Positions 1 to 8,508 of a stretch of 20,718 nucleotides of DNA are shown piece after piece. Source of the stretch: a virus; the IMG/VR virus record IMGVR_UViG_3300008111_000443, positions 1 to 20,718 of that record; one strand, 5' to 3'. Made by a program: the position numbers and the translations under genes. How positions within the stretch are numbered: position 1 is the first letter of the stretch; each line of letters begins with the position of its first letter. The notes beneath the pieces were generated by a model. It searched no databases, was not told the DNA's origin, and worked only from the letters and a program-made list of their open reading frames with translations.

Positions 1-401
1 ATTGCAGTTTCGATAGCTTCGGCAATTTTGGCAGCTTTTTCAGCTCCGATTTGCTCGGTGAATACACCCATGTCGATAGCTTCACCTGCGGCAAGAGCTT
101 TCTGTGTGTATTTGGTTTCAAGGTCTTTGGGGCAAAGAGTTTCCTGAACCTTAACTTTTCCAACGGTCAGGGTGCGCTTGGACAGGGTAGTGTTACCGCT
201 TGTCTGATAAGAGCAGCTGTCAGATTGGAAGTAAACGTCTGAATACAGCAAAGGCAGTATTTCAGCTGATTTGATACCGGGGAGAACCTGTCCAGCACCC
301 TGCAACATACGTGCAGTTTTGGCGGTGAACATTGCTTTGGTCAGAAGGTTTAAGCTCTCTTCTTTGGTGTAATTGGTGAGACCTGTTACGTCAAATGCCA
401 T
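1..401 (-). CDS. Major capsid protein, N-terminal part (cut by window edge)
   Basis: The reading frame opens at the ATG at 401 and runs off the left edge, giving about 133 residues with no stop. It begins MAFDVTGLTNYT and contains GIKSAEILPLLYSDVYFQS, an SGNTTLSKRTLTVGKVKV stretch and ETLCPKDLE. This resembles the N-terminal region of major capsid proteins I recall from Bacteroidota siphophages (family memory, not a search). The context agrees, because it lies directly after a capsid protease and a scaffold-like gene, the usual protease-scaffold-capsid order. The leader is an A-rich tract (AAAATAAAATAAA) with no Shine-Dalgarno, as expected for highly expressed genes of this phylum. The C-terminal part, including most of any HK97 fold, is outside the window. 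Confidence 0.72.
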   Translation of the reverse strand, partial: MAFDVTGLTNYTKEESLNLLTKAMFTAKTARMLQGAGQVLPGIKSAEILPLLYSDVYFQSDSCSYQTSGNTTLSKRTLTVGKVKVQETLCPKDLETKYTQKALAAGEAIDMGVFTEQIGAEKAAKIAEAIETA

Positions 402-410
402 GATTTTATT

Positions 411-977
411 TTATTTTTTGATTGATTTGATTGCGGAAACAAAGCCAAAGAAATTTTCCTCTTTTTCTGGTTTAACTGAACCGAATGGCTTTTTGGTCGG
501 TTCAGGGGTGGTGGCTGCGAACTTTTCAAACACGCTGAAAGTTTCTTCAACTTTTCCAAGCACATTGACAAGTGCAGTTTCAAGGGTAGCGATTTTCGCT
601 GCCAGTTCTTCGTTAGCGGCACGGAGTGCATCGAACTGCTCAACGGATGCAAACTGATTTTCAACCTCAACTTCCTCAACGGTAGTTTCTTCTTTGGTTT
701 CAATCATTTCAACCACACCATCTTTGGTAGTTACCAAAAGACCAGTGGTAGTTTCATGCACTCCATCGGGAGCAGGAACAATACCCTCTTCGCCTTTAAC
801 ATTCAGGAGCATTCCGGCTGCAAGTTCCTCACCTTCAAAAACCACGATAGTTCCGTCAACCAAAGTCAACTCACCAAACGCAATCTCGGCAGGAGCTTCG
901 CTGAAACGCTGCTTTACCTCTGCCATGAATGCGGCAAGAGATAACTTCATTTCGGCTAATTCTGATTTAAATTCCAT
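411..977 (-). CDS. Putative scaffold or head decoration protein, 188 aa
   Basis: I chose the ATG at 977 (MEFKSELAEMK) over the upstream in-frame ATG at 1040. It sits two bases after a CTACCTTTTAAGAT motif shared with three other structural genes, and the upstream start would run back into the protease gene. Residues about 20-85 are rich in beta-forming residues (GELTLVDGTIVVFEGEEL and GLLVTTKDGVVEMIE). About 95-145 looks like an amphipathic coiled coil (FDALRAANEELAAKIATLE). The tail is basic (SAIKSIKK). The protein is acidic overall. The position between protease and capsid genes is that of a scaffold or a capsid-associated protein. There is no sequence motif that proves the role. A decoration protein is the main alternative. 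Confidence 0.6.
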   Translation of the reverse strand: MEFKSELAEMKLSLAAFMAEVKQRFSEAPAEIAFGELTLVDGTIVVFEGEELAAGMLLNVKGEEGIVPAPDGVHETTTGLLVTTKDGVVEMIETKEETTVEEVEVENQFASVEQFDALRAANEELAAKIATLETALVNVLGKVEETFSVFEKFAATTPEPTKKPFGSVKPEKEENFFGFVSAIKSIKK

Positions 978-979
978 AT

Positions 980-993
980 ATCTTAAAAGGTAG
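980..993 (-). promoter_or_regulatory. Shared start-site motif, copy A
   Basis: On the minus strand this reads CTACCTTTTAAGAT and stops two bases before the ATG at 977. Near-identical copies precede the starts at 2013, 7855 and 8467. It may be a promoter -10 type element or a translation signal; the sequence cannot decide. Confidence 0.45.
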
Positions 994-1005
994 ATTGATT
1001 TTAAC

Positions 1006-2013
1006 CTATGCAAAATTTTGTAGCATGGCGGTAATTTCACGCATCATTTCAAGGACTTCATCCTGTTCTTCCATGTCAAACAAGCCCTCAACTGAAAAAC
1101 CTTTCCATTCGCCATTTTTAACTTTTGCCCATATTTCCTCGTTGTCTATTAAATAGGTCAGGAACCACGAGCCATCCTTTGCATCTTCGTACCCGGTTGG
1201 TGGCATTACACCACGTTTGCGGTCAATGAAGTATGACTCAATCATGTGAACACCCTCTTTCACGGGGTTGGCATGGTCTGTATTTACTGCTTTATAGGCA
1301 TCATTACGCACAAATTTCTTTGCTATCTTCCAAATGGTGTCAGCATCAAATGTCACGTAGTATTCACCCCTGATATCATCGTAGCGGTAAATGGGTAAAT
1401 CGGCCAACATTGCCGGGCCTGTTACAATGCGTTTTTCTTCGGACTGAACAGAGTATGCCTGACGCATATCAATCTGCTGCAATTTGCGACTTGCCCACTC
1501 GATACCCTCGTCACCGCCCCAAGCTAACCACATCAGGCGTCCACATCCGTCACCAAGTTCTTTGTCGCTGTTTTGTCTGTGCCTTTCAAACCCTGCCATT
1601 CGTGCAATAGTGTCACGGGTAATGGCTTCACCGTTAGCTAATTGATTAGCCCTGATTTTACCAACCGCAGTTCCGCAGTCACCCCATCCGTTTTCCTCTG
1701 CCCAACGCAAAGCAACCTTTGCATTTTCTTTGGCGGCTTCTGGGTAGTCCGAGTAGCTTTCAAATTTCTGTCTGCTTTCCCATTTGCTGTAACACACAGC
1801 TGCCGCTTGGTCTTGCTCCATGCCTTCGCCAATCATTACCGGGATGCAACGGCTGATAAATTCATCTTCGGTTTCACTTGCACCGGGTTCAACAAACTGC
1901 TCATTGAAAAGCATGAAGTCTTTTTGTATGGCTGGGCGGTCAACGAGAGAAACAAAGTCCACCCCTGTTTCATCGTCATCATTGACCACAATTTTGTACA
2001 CTGGTAATTCCAT
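1006..2013 (-). CDS. Capsid maturation serine protease, XkdF-like (S78_2 type)
   Basis: This 335-residue protein would cleave scaffold or capsid N-termini during head maturation. It starts with the family's N-terminal signature (MELPVYKIVVNDDDETGVDFVSLVDRPAI region). It ends in the protease core, where the likely catalytic pair is His247 (in NTDHANPV) and Ser307 (in KGFSVEGLF). Between them lies an inserted module (about residues 45-165) with SRCIPVMIGEGMEQDQAAAVCYSKW, then YPEAAKENAK, RANQLANGE and LMWLAWGGDEGIEWASRKL. I recall that module from other phage protease and portal-associated proteins. The ATG at 2013 is preferred over 2040 because motif copy B abuts it; the 2040 start would add nine residues and overlap the tape measure gene. 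The gene sits directly downstream of the tape measure gene, which is unusual for a head protease. Confidence 0.85.
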   Translation of the reverse strand: MELPVYKIVVNDDDETGVDFVSLVDRPAIQKDFMLFNEQFVEPGASETEDEFISRCIPVMIGEGMEQDQAAAVCYSKWESRQKFESYSDYPEAAKENAKVALRWAEENGWGDCGTAVGKIRANQLANGEAITRDTIARMAGFERHRQNSDKELGDGCGRLMWLAWGGDEGIEWASRKLQQIDMRQAYSVQSEEKRIVTGPAMLADLPIYRYDDIRGEYYVTFDADTIWKIAKKFVRNDAYKAVNTDHANPVKEGVHMIESYFIDRKRGVMPPTGYEDAKDGSWFLTYLIDNEEIWAKVKNGEWKGFSVEGLFDMEEQDEVLEMMREITAMLQNFA

Positions 2014-2027
2014 ATCTTTAAAAGTAG
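2014..2027 (-). promoter_or_regulatory. Shared start-site motif, copy B
   Basis: On the minus strand this reads CTACTTTTAAAGAT and directly abuts the ATG at 2013. It matches the copies before 977, 7855 and 8467, and it supports the shorter protease start. Confidence 0.45.
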
Positions 2028-2029
2028 GT

Positions 2030-3931
2030 TTAAACGACACTTGTATTTCTTAACCTGCGAACACGGGTCTGCGTTTTGGTGATGTCACCTTCAAGAACGT
2101 ACACCCTGCCCATGCCACCGAACTGACCTTCTTCGGGTAAAGCACCGCCTGTAAGTGGAACGGCTGCTCCCGGACTTTGTGCGGGTGTACCAGTTGCACC
2201 GCCACCACTTACACTTTTTCCTTCAAATTGTGTTTGTTCAATTTTACGCACACGGGCGATACCCGATGCGATTGCAACAGCAGCGGCAATGGCTGCTCTT
2301 ATTGGTGCATCAGGTGTTTTGATTGCCATTTGTGAAGCATAAGCAGATTGTGCAGCACCAATAGTTTCAACAATAGCTTGTGCAATAGATGCTTGTTTAT
2401 TTATTTCAAATGCCTTCCTTTGTTGTTCTTCCGACTTTCCTGCAAAGGCATCAGCAAGTTGTCCAATTACTGCAAATCCGTTGGCTGCAATTTGCATCCT
2501 TTGTTCCGCAGCATTCTTTTGGTCTTCAATTTCTTTTAAGCGTATCTCTTCTTTTTTCTTTGCTGCTTCCTCTTCAAGTTTTATTTCCTCTTCGACTTTC
2601 TTTTTATAATCTTCAATATCTTGGAATGCACGTTCAATTCGTACTTCACGAGCATTTCTTTCAAAAGTTGCTTTTCTTTCTTCGCTTTCTTTTGTACTTT
2701 TTTCAGCAAGTTTAAAACTCTCGGATAAAATAGAATTTCTTAATTTAAGTTGTGCTTTCAGTTTTTCTGCTCTTGTTGGTTCTTGTGCTTTATTTAGTTC
2801 TTTCTGCGCTTTTGTTTGTTTTTCAAGAGTTGATTTTACTTCCTCGGCAGTTGCGATAGATTGGCCGTGAAGAACAAGTTGTTTATTTCTTTCGTTGTTG
2901 TAAACTTTTGTGGAGTCATTAACATCTTTTTGTGCTTCTTTTAGATTTGCAAAACCACGTTTTGCCAATTCTTGTGCGCCATTATTTATGCCTGTCAATG
3001 CACCAACAGCCCCAGCGTAAAACTTATCCCATGAAGAAGTTTGCTCATCAAGGTCACCCGTTTGTAATTCTAATAGACGTTTGGTTTTTTCCTGCAATAT
3101 TTGGGATGCTGCTTCTGTCCTTGCACGTTGAGCAATCAATAATATCTGTTTTTGTGTGCGGATGTTCAACTGCTCCAATGAATTTGCGTTGGCAATATTG
3201 ACATCATCGGTTGCAATACCTGCTTCTTTCAGTTTGTCAAGCGCACCTTTTCTTTCTGTTTCACTCTTTTTGGTGTCCTGTACAATTTTATTGTAATACT
3301 GCAAATCAGCTGCCTGTTGTCTTGTCAATCCCTCGGCAACTTTCATGGCAGCATTCATCTTTTCCATTTCGGATTTGGCAAAGCCAAGCGAAACGGCAAT
3401 GTCATCCCAATATTCTATGACCGTTCCAAGTGCAGTAATCAAAAGACCAACTCCGGTAAGCATAAACGTTTTGGATGCAGTGGTCATTTTTTGGAATGCT
3501 TCAATGCCACGTTCACCAAGTGTCTTTAATTGCTTACCTGCTTCACCCAGTCCTTCCAATCCCTGTGCGAGTGCCATTGCACCCTGAACTTTTAACAAGG
3601 CCTTTTGCACATCTTCGCTTTCAGCACCAAACAAGGCCATTGCACCCTGTGCCGCCTGAAAACCATTTGCCACTCCTTTGGCTATGGTGTTTATTCGGTT
3701 AAACTTGTCGGGGTTTAATGCCTGAACTTTCTGCTGAAAGTCCTCCATCTGGTCTTTTAGTTCAGCAACTCGCTGCGCTGCCTTTGTCGCTTCGGGTGAA
3801 AATTCACCAAACTTTTGTGCGAGTGCGATTGCTTCGTTGGTGGCTTCCCTGATTTGTGCTTTCAGCGACTTAACGCTATCCGTGCCAGTTGTTTTGGCTT
3901 CTAAATTTATTGCTACTGTGGTTGTTGCCAT
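2030..3931 (-). CDS. Tail tape measure protein, 633 aa
   Basis: The protein is long, mostly helical and rich in Ala, Lys and Glu, with heptad-like coiled-coil stretches at about residues 15-75 and 340-480 (runs such as KKVEEEIKLEEEAAKKKEE). There is a hydrophobic segment at about 155-176 (FMLTGVGLLITALGTVIEYW) and an Ala-rich stretch near 535-565. This is the composition of tape measure proteins, which set tail length and are threaded through the tail tube. The C-terminal part has a Gly/Pro-rich linker followed by VYVLEGDITKTQTRVRRL, an ending I recall from Bacteroidota phage tape measures. At 633 residues it is short for a siphophage tape measure, suggesting a short tail if the role is right. 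It lies after the large tail proteins and overlaps nothing upstream (one-base gap). Confidence 0.75.
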   Translation of the reverse strand: MATTTVAINLEAKTTGTDSVKSLKAQIREATNEAIALAQKFGEFSPEATKAAQRVAELKDQMEDFQQKVQALNPDKFNRINTIAKGVANGFQAAQGAMALFGAESEDVQKALLKVQGAMALAQGLEGLGEAGKQLKTLGERGIEAFQKMTTASKTFMLTGVGLLITALGTVIEYWDDIAVSLGFAKSEMEKMNAAMKVAEGLTRQQAADLQYYNKIVQDTKKSETERKGALDKLKEAGIATDDVNIANANSLEQLNIRTQKQILLIAQRARTEAASQILQEKTKRLLELQTGDLDEQTSSWDKFYAGAVGALTGINNGAQELAKRGFANLKEAQKDVNDSTKVYNNERNKQLVLHGQSIATAEEVKSTLEKQTKAQKELNKAQEPTRAEKLKAQLKLRNSILSESFKLAEKSTKESEERKATFERNAREVRIERAFQDIEDYKKKVEEEIKLEEEAAKKKEEIRLKEIEDQKNAAEQRMQIAANGFAVIGQLADAFAGKSEEQQRKAFEINKQASIAQAIVETIGAAQSAYASQMAIKTPDAPIRAAIAAAVAIASGIARVRKIEQTQFEGKSVSGGGATGTPAQSPGAAVPLTGGALPEEGQFGGMGRVYVLEGDITKTQTRVRRLRNTSVV

Positions 3932-3932
3932 T

Positions 3933-6662
3933 TTATTTGTTTGTTAATGCGTACCATTCTGTTCCATCACATACCAAACAAGCCGTTCCGTAATGTGTAT
4001 TGATTGTATAATTAGCTGCTCCGTCAATCAACTGGTCTTCGTATGCGTCAATGGTGAGTGTTCCCTGCGGGCCTTTTTTTACAACCCAAATTAATTTGTT
4101 GGATGCTGTTGATGCGTCAGGTAATGTCAATGTGTGGCTGCCTGTTCCAAGCGAAATAATTATATCATCATGTAAGGCAAAACGATTTGTGCCGAAATTA
4201 TTTGGTGTCATCAACTGTCCTTGCAGCCATACTTCGTCAGCCCCTACATTCTGCACACCTTCACCAATAACCACGCTGCGTTCACTATTTGGTAAAAAGG
4301 TCGTGCCACTTGTCGCAAAGGCAGCATTTGCCCTGCCGTAGTTTGTCACTGCATCTCCCGATACAATCGCATCACCCACCGCATTGAAGTCACCCAGCGA
4401 AAACCCTTTGTTTTGGATAACCTTGCCGGGTAGGTTGCCGCTACCTATTGGATCTCTTTCGGTTTCCTGTGCGTCACCACCGCCACCACTTGACTGCGTA
4501 CCACCACCGCCAACGCTTCCTGTTGTTGCTGTGAATGTAGGCCCGGTTTTAAGGAACAGGAACTCACAGATATTGACGCTTGGATTTATCGGGTCATAGT
4601 CCTCAATCTTATTCAGTCGGAAGTAATTGCCATCGAAAAAGTAAAGGTCACGGAATGACAGCTTTTCCATATCAGCCGGGGTAAGGTAGAAACTACCCTT
4701 TACCAACTTGCTGTCCTTGTCTGTGATTTCGTTGATGTACTTTGACCAATAAACATTGTACAGGTTTGCGTTAGTCACTGGTGTTCCGCCCGGCAATCCA
4801 ATCCACCTTGGCAGCCCAAAGTTCAAATCACTTGATGAAGCCAACGGGTCATTCAGGTGGCCCATGTATGGATAGATTGTTTTCAAGTTAGACGCAGGGG
4901 TTGTGGATGCTGTTTTCGTTCCGTTATAAACCCTATACGGCTGACAAGTTTTTGACTTGTATTGCAGCAGTCTTAACTTGCCGTTTTTATTATCTTGACT
5001 TTGGGTGTTGTTGTCAGGTAGATATTTGTCAGGTTCGTTCTGTGGCTTGATAATCATTGTCGGCTGAAAACCTATCTCGATTTTCTTTTCCTCTTTGACG
5101 AAGTCATTTAAGACAAGTATTTCCCTATCCCCATAAATTCTGCTAAAATCCTCTTTGTAGTATTTGTTGCCATCGTCATCACCTTCCGCATAGCTAAATT
5201 TATATTTACCTGCATCAAGTTCACCCATAGGGATGATTTCAAGTGGCTGTGATAAATCCCTTTTTTCTGTCCAATCCCTGACTTGATTTGTAAGAAATTC
5301 CTCACGTGGTAGGATGACAAGGTTCTTGTCTATTTCGGTCGGCTCAACGTAGAGATTGAACATGGTAAATATCCACTTCATGAACTCACGCTGTTTTACT
5401 TCCGTGTTGCCAAAGAACCCGGTCAAGTCTATTGTTTCACCATAGCCGAATTTGCCATCAACAATACCATTGTAAAATCTTGAACCTGCGTTCTGTGTGT
5501 AGGTTGGTGATATTATCTGTCCAGTGTCATTGTCAAGTATCTGCATCAGGTATATTTCGACCGTAGCATTCAATGGCAATTTTAATGACCTGAATATAAT
5601 ATCATTTATTGATACCGTTCCACTTACTGCATTTGCGGATGTGGACATTTGCACGGCCAAAGAGCCATTTACATAAATGCCGTATAGAACCTTTACAGAT
5701 GTAACACCGCCAAGTGATGTGATTGTGGCATTGGTGTCAAAAAAGAAATCATAATATTGCCCTGAATACCCGTTGGTGAATACAGATGTTGTTGGATTAT
5801 ATTGGTTTGATGGATCGCTTATTTCACTTGTAAAGGCAATTTTCTGTCCAGCCGAATATGTTGTGCCACTTGCTGTTGGTATTTCAGCTTCAAACAATCT
5901 TTGCTGCGCCTGTGCTTCACTCAACAAAGGAACACGAGATGGACATGGAACAACCAATCTTTTGAAAAGGGATGTGTTGAAGAATGAGCCACTGCTGTAC
6001 GAATAACCCGTGCCGCTGAAAATCTTATCCACCACGTTTTTGGCATACACATAAATGGTCAGGTCATCAGCATTGAAGTTTTGATAATCCGCATAAGTGC
6101 CATTGTCCATCCACCCGTAGACATAACCCTCACCAATGGGTGCGCCACCACTAAAATTTACATAACCACTGCTGTTTTTTATTATGGAAGTATCCCACGA
6201 ATTGAATATATTGGTAGCATTCAGCACGTGGTTGTATTCGGTGAAATCTAAGTCCTCTAATTTGGCATCTGAAATCTTGGCAAATAGGTCAGCCAATTCC
6301 CCGTGCATTGAACACTCATACTCTATTTGGTTCAGGTCGTTAATCTTAATCGACAACAAACGGATAAAGCCCTCTATCTGGGTGACTTCATCCACCGTTA
6401 GCAGCGCATCGGCTTTCAAGTTTGGATTGAAATCAGGGCTGAAATTGGTGGATGTCGTGTTGCGGATGCTCAAATTCAAATCAAACAAGTGCGTGAACAG
6501 CTTGTTGTTTGTCTTTGTACCGGGCAGCGTGAATGTCTTTGTCCAATCACTTGATCTGCTTTCCGGCTCACGGATGTCAGCAATGGATTTGTTTATCTGT
6601 ATTCCAAAATCGGTTGGCAGGTCAACGCTGTACCCACCGCAAACTAATCTTACGTTGTTCAT
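3933..6662 (-). CDS. Large tail/baseplate protein with fibre-like C-terminal domain, 909 aa
   Basis: The protein starts MNNVRLVCGGYSVDLPTDF and contains DWTKTFTLPGTKTNNKLF near residue 40, an N-terminal signature I associate with tail proteins of Bacteroidota phages. The first ~710 residues are beta-rich, with many aromatic residues. A double glycine linker (SVGGGGTQSSGGGG, about residues 713-730) then separates a C-terminal part of about 170 residues with beta-repeat character (SGTTFLPNSERSVVIGEG; FALHDDIIISLGTGSHTLTLP). It resembles trimeric fibre tips. The start overlaps the previous gene as ATGA (6662/6659), so translation is likely coupled. The probable role is host contact at the tail tip, with the linker marking an exchangeable receptor-binding module. 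No enzymatic motif was seen. Confidence 0.6.
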   Translation of the reverse strand: MNNVRLVCGGYSVDLPTDFGIQINKSIADIREPESRSSDWTKTFTLPGTKTNNKLFTHLFDLNLSIRNTTSTNFSPDFNPNLKADALLTVDEVTQIEGFIRLLSIKINDLNQIEYECSMHGELADLFAKISDAKLEDLDFTEYNHVLNATNIFNSWDTSIIKNSSGYVNFSGGAPIGEGYVYGWMDNGTYADYQNFNADDLTIYVYAKNVVDKIFSGTGYSYSSGSFFNTSLFKRLVVPCPSRVPLLSEAQAQQRLFEAEIPTASGTTYSAGQKIAFTSEISDPSNQYNPTTSVFTNGYSGQYYDFFFDTNATITSLGGVTSVKVLYGIYVNGSLAVQMSTSANAVSGTVSINDIIFRSLKLPLNATVEIYLMQILDNDTGQIISPTYTQNAGSRFYNGIVDGKFGYGETIDLTGFFGNTEVKQREFMKWIFTMFNLYVEPTEIDKNLVILPREEFLTNQVRDWTEKRDLSQPLEIIPMGELDAGKYKFSYAEGDDDGNKYYKEDFSRIYGDREILVLNDFVKEEKKIEIGFQPTMIIKPQNEPDKYLPDNNTQSQDNKNGKLRLLQYKSKTCQPYRVYNGTKTASTTPASNLKTIYPYMGHLNDPLASSSDLNFGLPRWIGLPGGTPVTNANLYNVYWSKYINEITDKDSKLVKGSFYLTPADMEKLSFRDLYFFDGNYFRLNKIEDYDPINPSVNICEFLFLKTGPTFTATTGSVGGGGTQSSGGGGDAQETERDPIGSGNLPGKVIQNKGFSLGDFNAVGDAIVSGDAVTNYGRANAAFATSGTTFLPNSERSVVIGEGVQNVGADEVWLQGQLMTPNNFGTNRFALHDDIIISLGTGSHTLTLPDASTASNKLIWVVKKGPQGTLTIDAYEDQLIDGAANYTINTHYGTACLVCDGTEWYALTNK

Positions 6663-7855
6663 GCGTTTTGTAACCTTTCAGGTTCTGTATATTCAACGGT
6701 TATTTGCAGATTGTTCGGGCCGTCAATGTAATCAAAGACCTCATAATTTGTGTCTGTGATATTGACCGGGATTTCACCCAAGAAAACCACCGGGGATGCA
6801 ATCAAATCTTGCAGCCACTCAAATTCTGTTTCAGTCAACCAATTTGTGTTAAGCACCACTTGCTTTGTCTTTTCGGTTGCATAGGAAGTCATACCATGCT
6901 TTGTTTTGTCATACGCAAATGTGTTGCCTGTCAGGGTGTAGTTATTGCGTTTAAACTGCTTTCTGCTCACGCTGTATTTGTCACGTGATGCCATGCTGCA
7001 ACGCACACTTTCAAAGCCACCCAACGGGTTCAGGAAGTAAAGATACTGCGGAACATATTTGCTGCATTCTTCTACCACATCAAAGCGGTACACTTCGCTG
7101 AAATTGCCACCAATCGTCTGGGTGAATTGAATGGTGTAATATGCCGTGCCAACAGGCACAACACTACCGGGTGTTCCTGATGTCAACTCCCCTGCTGTGA
7201 GTGCGTTTAATTGAACCACACCTGCACCAAATCTAACCATGAATTGCGATGTGTCGGATGTGCTTGGAGTCCAAGGCAGCTTCAAATAACTTGTGGCAAT
7301 CACTGAACCTGCGGCATTGTATGCCATCACCTTTGGTTCGATGTTAAAACCGAGCAGCAAAAAATATAGGTAGTCGTACTGCTCACGGGTCACAATTCTT
7401 GGCCGCACACGGGTGAGAAATTTGGCTGAATTGGGTGTGACATTTATCTTGTAAGTGTCGGGTGTTTCGCTTCCATACAAATTAAACAGCCCGTTCCACA
7501 CATATTTACCCGTGTCGGATGTCAGGTTCAGGTATTCTGTTCCGCCATACTCCTCGCCAAATTCAACGCTATATGCAAGGTAGCTGTTATTGCACTTGCT
7601 GATTGCAGTCAGTCCCTGTGTAAAATCGTAGGTAAGATAGTTTTGCAGGATCCTGCTGATATTGAAAACACCCTTATCGGTAGTGCCGTGAAATATCGGG
7701 GCTTTCAGTTTGGCAATCGTAGTGCCTGATGCGTTTTTGATTACCGCAATAAACTTGAAATTTGCCTGTGCGTAGTTGGTCGAAGTGACCACATAACTGA
7801 TATCCGAATAAACCGGGCTGACATCGTTCGGCTCGGTATTGATAGTGATTGCCAT
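6659..7855 (-). CDS. Conserved tail protein (probable distal tail/baseplate component), 398 aa
   Basis: The N-terminal half looks like one or two beta-sandwich domains (NDVSPVYSDISYVVTST, GVFNISRILQNYL). The C-terminal part carries YFLNPLGGFESVRCSM, a cysteine-containing stretch, and WLTETEFEWLQDLIASPVVFL. I recall the LNPLGGF pattern from tail proteins of Bacteroidota phages. No catalytic motif is visible, and a baseplate or tail-tip structural role is inferred from position between the gp10-like gene and the large fibre-like gene. The start at 7855 abuts motif copy C, and a small hairpin ending the previous gene lies just upstream. The stop overlaps the next start by four bases. Confidence 0.55.
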   Translation of the reverse strand: MAITINTEPNDVSPVYSDISYVVTSTNYAQANFKFIAVIKNASGTTIAKLKAPIFHGTTDKGVFNISRILQNYLTYDFTQGLTAISKCNNSYLAYSVEFGEEYGGTEYLNLTSDTGKYVWNGLFNLYGSETPDTYKINVTPNSAKFLTRVRPRIVTREQYDYLYFLLLGFNIEPKVMAYNAAGSVIATSYLKLPWTPSTSDTSQFMVRFGAGVVQLNALTAGELTSGTPGSVVPVGTAYYTIQFTQTIGGNFSEVYRFDVVEECSKYVPQYLYFLNPLGGFESVRCSMASRDKYSVSRKQFKRNNYTLTGNTFAYDKTKHGMTSYATEKTKQVVLNTNWLTETEFEWLQDLIASPVVFLGEIPVNITDTNYEVFDYIDGPNNLQITVEYTEPERLQNA

Positions 7856-7870
7856 TACTTAAAAAAGTAG
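7856..7870 (-). promoter_or_regulatory. Shared start-site motif, copy C
   Basis: On the minus strand this reads CTACTTTTTTAAGTA and abuts the ATG at 7855. Its CTAC half is also the 3' arm of a hairpin (see 7861-7882). Confidence 0.45.
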
Positions 7871-7882
7871 GTTTGTGCCTAC
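7861..7882 (-). terminator. Hairpin followed by T tract after the gp10-like gene
   Basis: On the minus strand GTAGG pairs with CCTAC around the loop CACAAA, extendable by two pairs on the outside, and is followed by six T. It begins directly after the stop of the gp10-like gene. It looks like a weak intrinsic terminator or attenuator and overlaps motif copy C, so it may have a regulatory role instead. Confidence 0.4.
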
Positions 7883-8467
7883 CTATGTAGTGAGAACCTC
7901 ACTGGTAACGTATGCGGTGATGGGTTTACCCAAGGCATCTCCCAAGTGCTGTGCGATTGCATCAATGTTGGCAGGGGTCAGTACATCCCCTATAAAGTTA
8001 CCGCCCTTGTATCCAAACCGCTTTATTGTTCCTTTGGATGCAATCTTTTTGGCGATTGCTAATGCCATAGATTTACGGGCTTCCAAAACTGATTGTGTGC
8101 TTTGCTCTTTTGATTTACGGACAGGAATACCCTTTGCGCTTATCCATTCCTCAATAGATGCAATCGGTGGCCGTTTGCCTTTTCTCCTGCCTTGGTCTGC
8201 CCAAAAATAGTAATTTGCCATTTCGATTGGCACGGTCACTCCGTTGGCATTTTCCTGAAAGTCACCGATGTTGACACTTGACCGCAGGTTTTTGGTAGCG
8301 ACCAATTTCTTTTCTGTAATGTCTTGCCGCAACGCATCCACCAATCTTTGAGCCACACCCAAAACAAGGTCAGCAAGTAATGAATTAGGCATGGGGCTGT
8401 CAGGTATGCCGAACTTATCCAGCAATCCTTTGTTGATTGCGTCCAGTTGCGCTTTGGTAATGTTCAC
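7883..8467 (-). CDS. HK97 gp10-like tail completion/head-tail joining protein, 194 aa
   Basis: The protein has the layout of gp10-like proteins: an N-terminal helix, then a beta segment VTVPIEMANYYFWADQGRRKGKRPP with the conserved tyrosines and basic patch, then helices (MALAIAKKIASKGTIKRFGYKGGNFIGDVL). This family closes the tail tube at the head-proximal end or helps attach tail to head. The start is GTG at 8467 (read as Met), placed directly after motif copy D. Length fits the family. The gene is flanked by a hairpin on each side, so it may be expressed as its own segment of the late operon. Confidence 0.68.
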   Translation of the reverse strand: MNITKAQLDAINKGLLDKFGIPDSPMPNSLLADLVLGVAQRLVDALRQDITEKKLVATKNLRSSVNIGDFQENANGVTVPIEMANYYFWADQGRRKGKRPPIASIEEWISAKGIPVRKSKEQSTQSVLEARKSMALAIAKKIASKGTIKRFGYKGGNFIGDVLTPANIDAIAQHLGDALGKPITAYVTSEVLTT

Positions 8468-8481
8468 ACTTATAAAAGTAG
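8468..8481 (-). promoter_or_regulatory. Shared start-site motif, copy D
   Basis: On the minus strand this reads CTACTTTTATAAGT and directly abuts the GTG start at 8467. It supports that non-ATG start. Confidence 0.45.
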
Positions 8482-8508
8482 AAACCCCGACACAATGGCC
8501 GGGGCTTC
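8481..8508 (-). terminator. GC-rich hairpin, likely terminator or processing site
   Basis: On the minus strand GAAGCCCCG pairs with CGGGGTTTC (nine pairs including one G-T) around a ten-base loop, followed by TACTTTTATAAG. It lies between the tRNA-like sequence and the gp10-like gene. The T tract is interrupted, so termination may be partial. Confidence 0.45.

Noticed and set aside
1642-2007. Plus-strand frame of 121 codons
   Set aside because: Antisense to the protease gene and without supporting signals.
6025-6033. Second DnaA box (TTATCCACC)
   Set aside because: It has one mismatch and lies in the middle of a structural gene, so chance is the simplest explanation.
6184-6759. Long plus-strand open frame of 191 codons
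   Set aside because: It lies antisense to the large tail genes, is rich in Ser/Leu/Val typical of mirror frames, and has no family motif or promoter.
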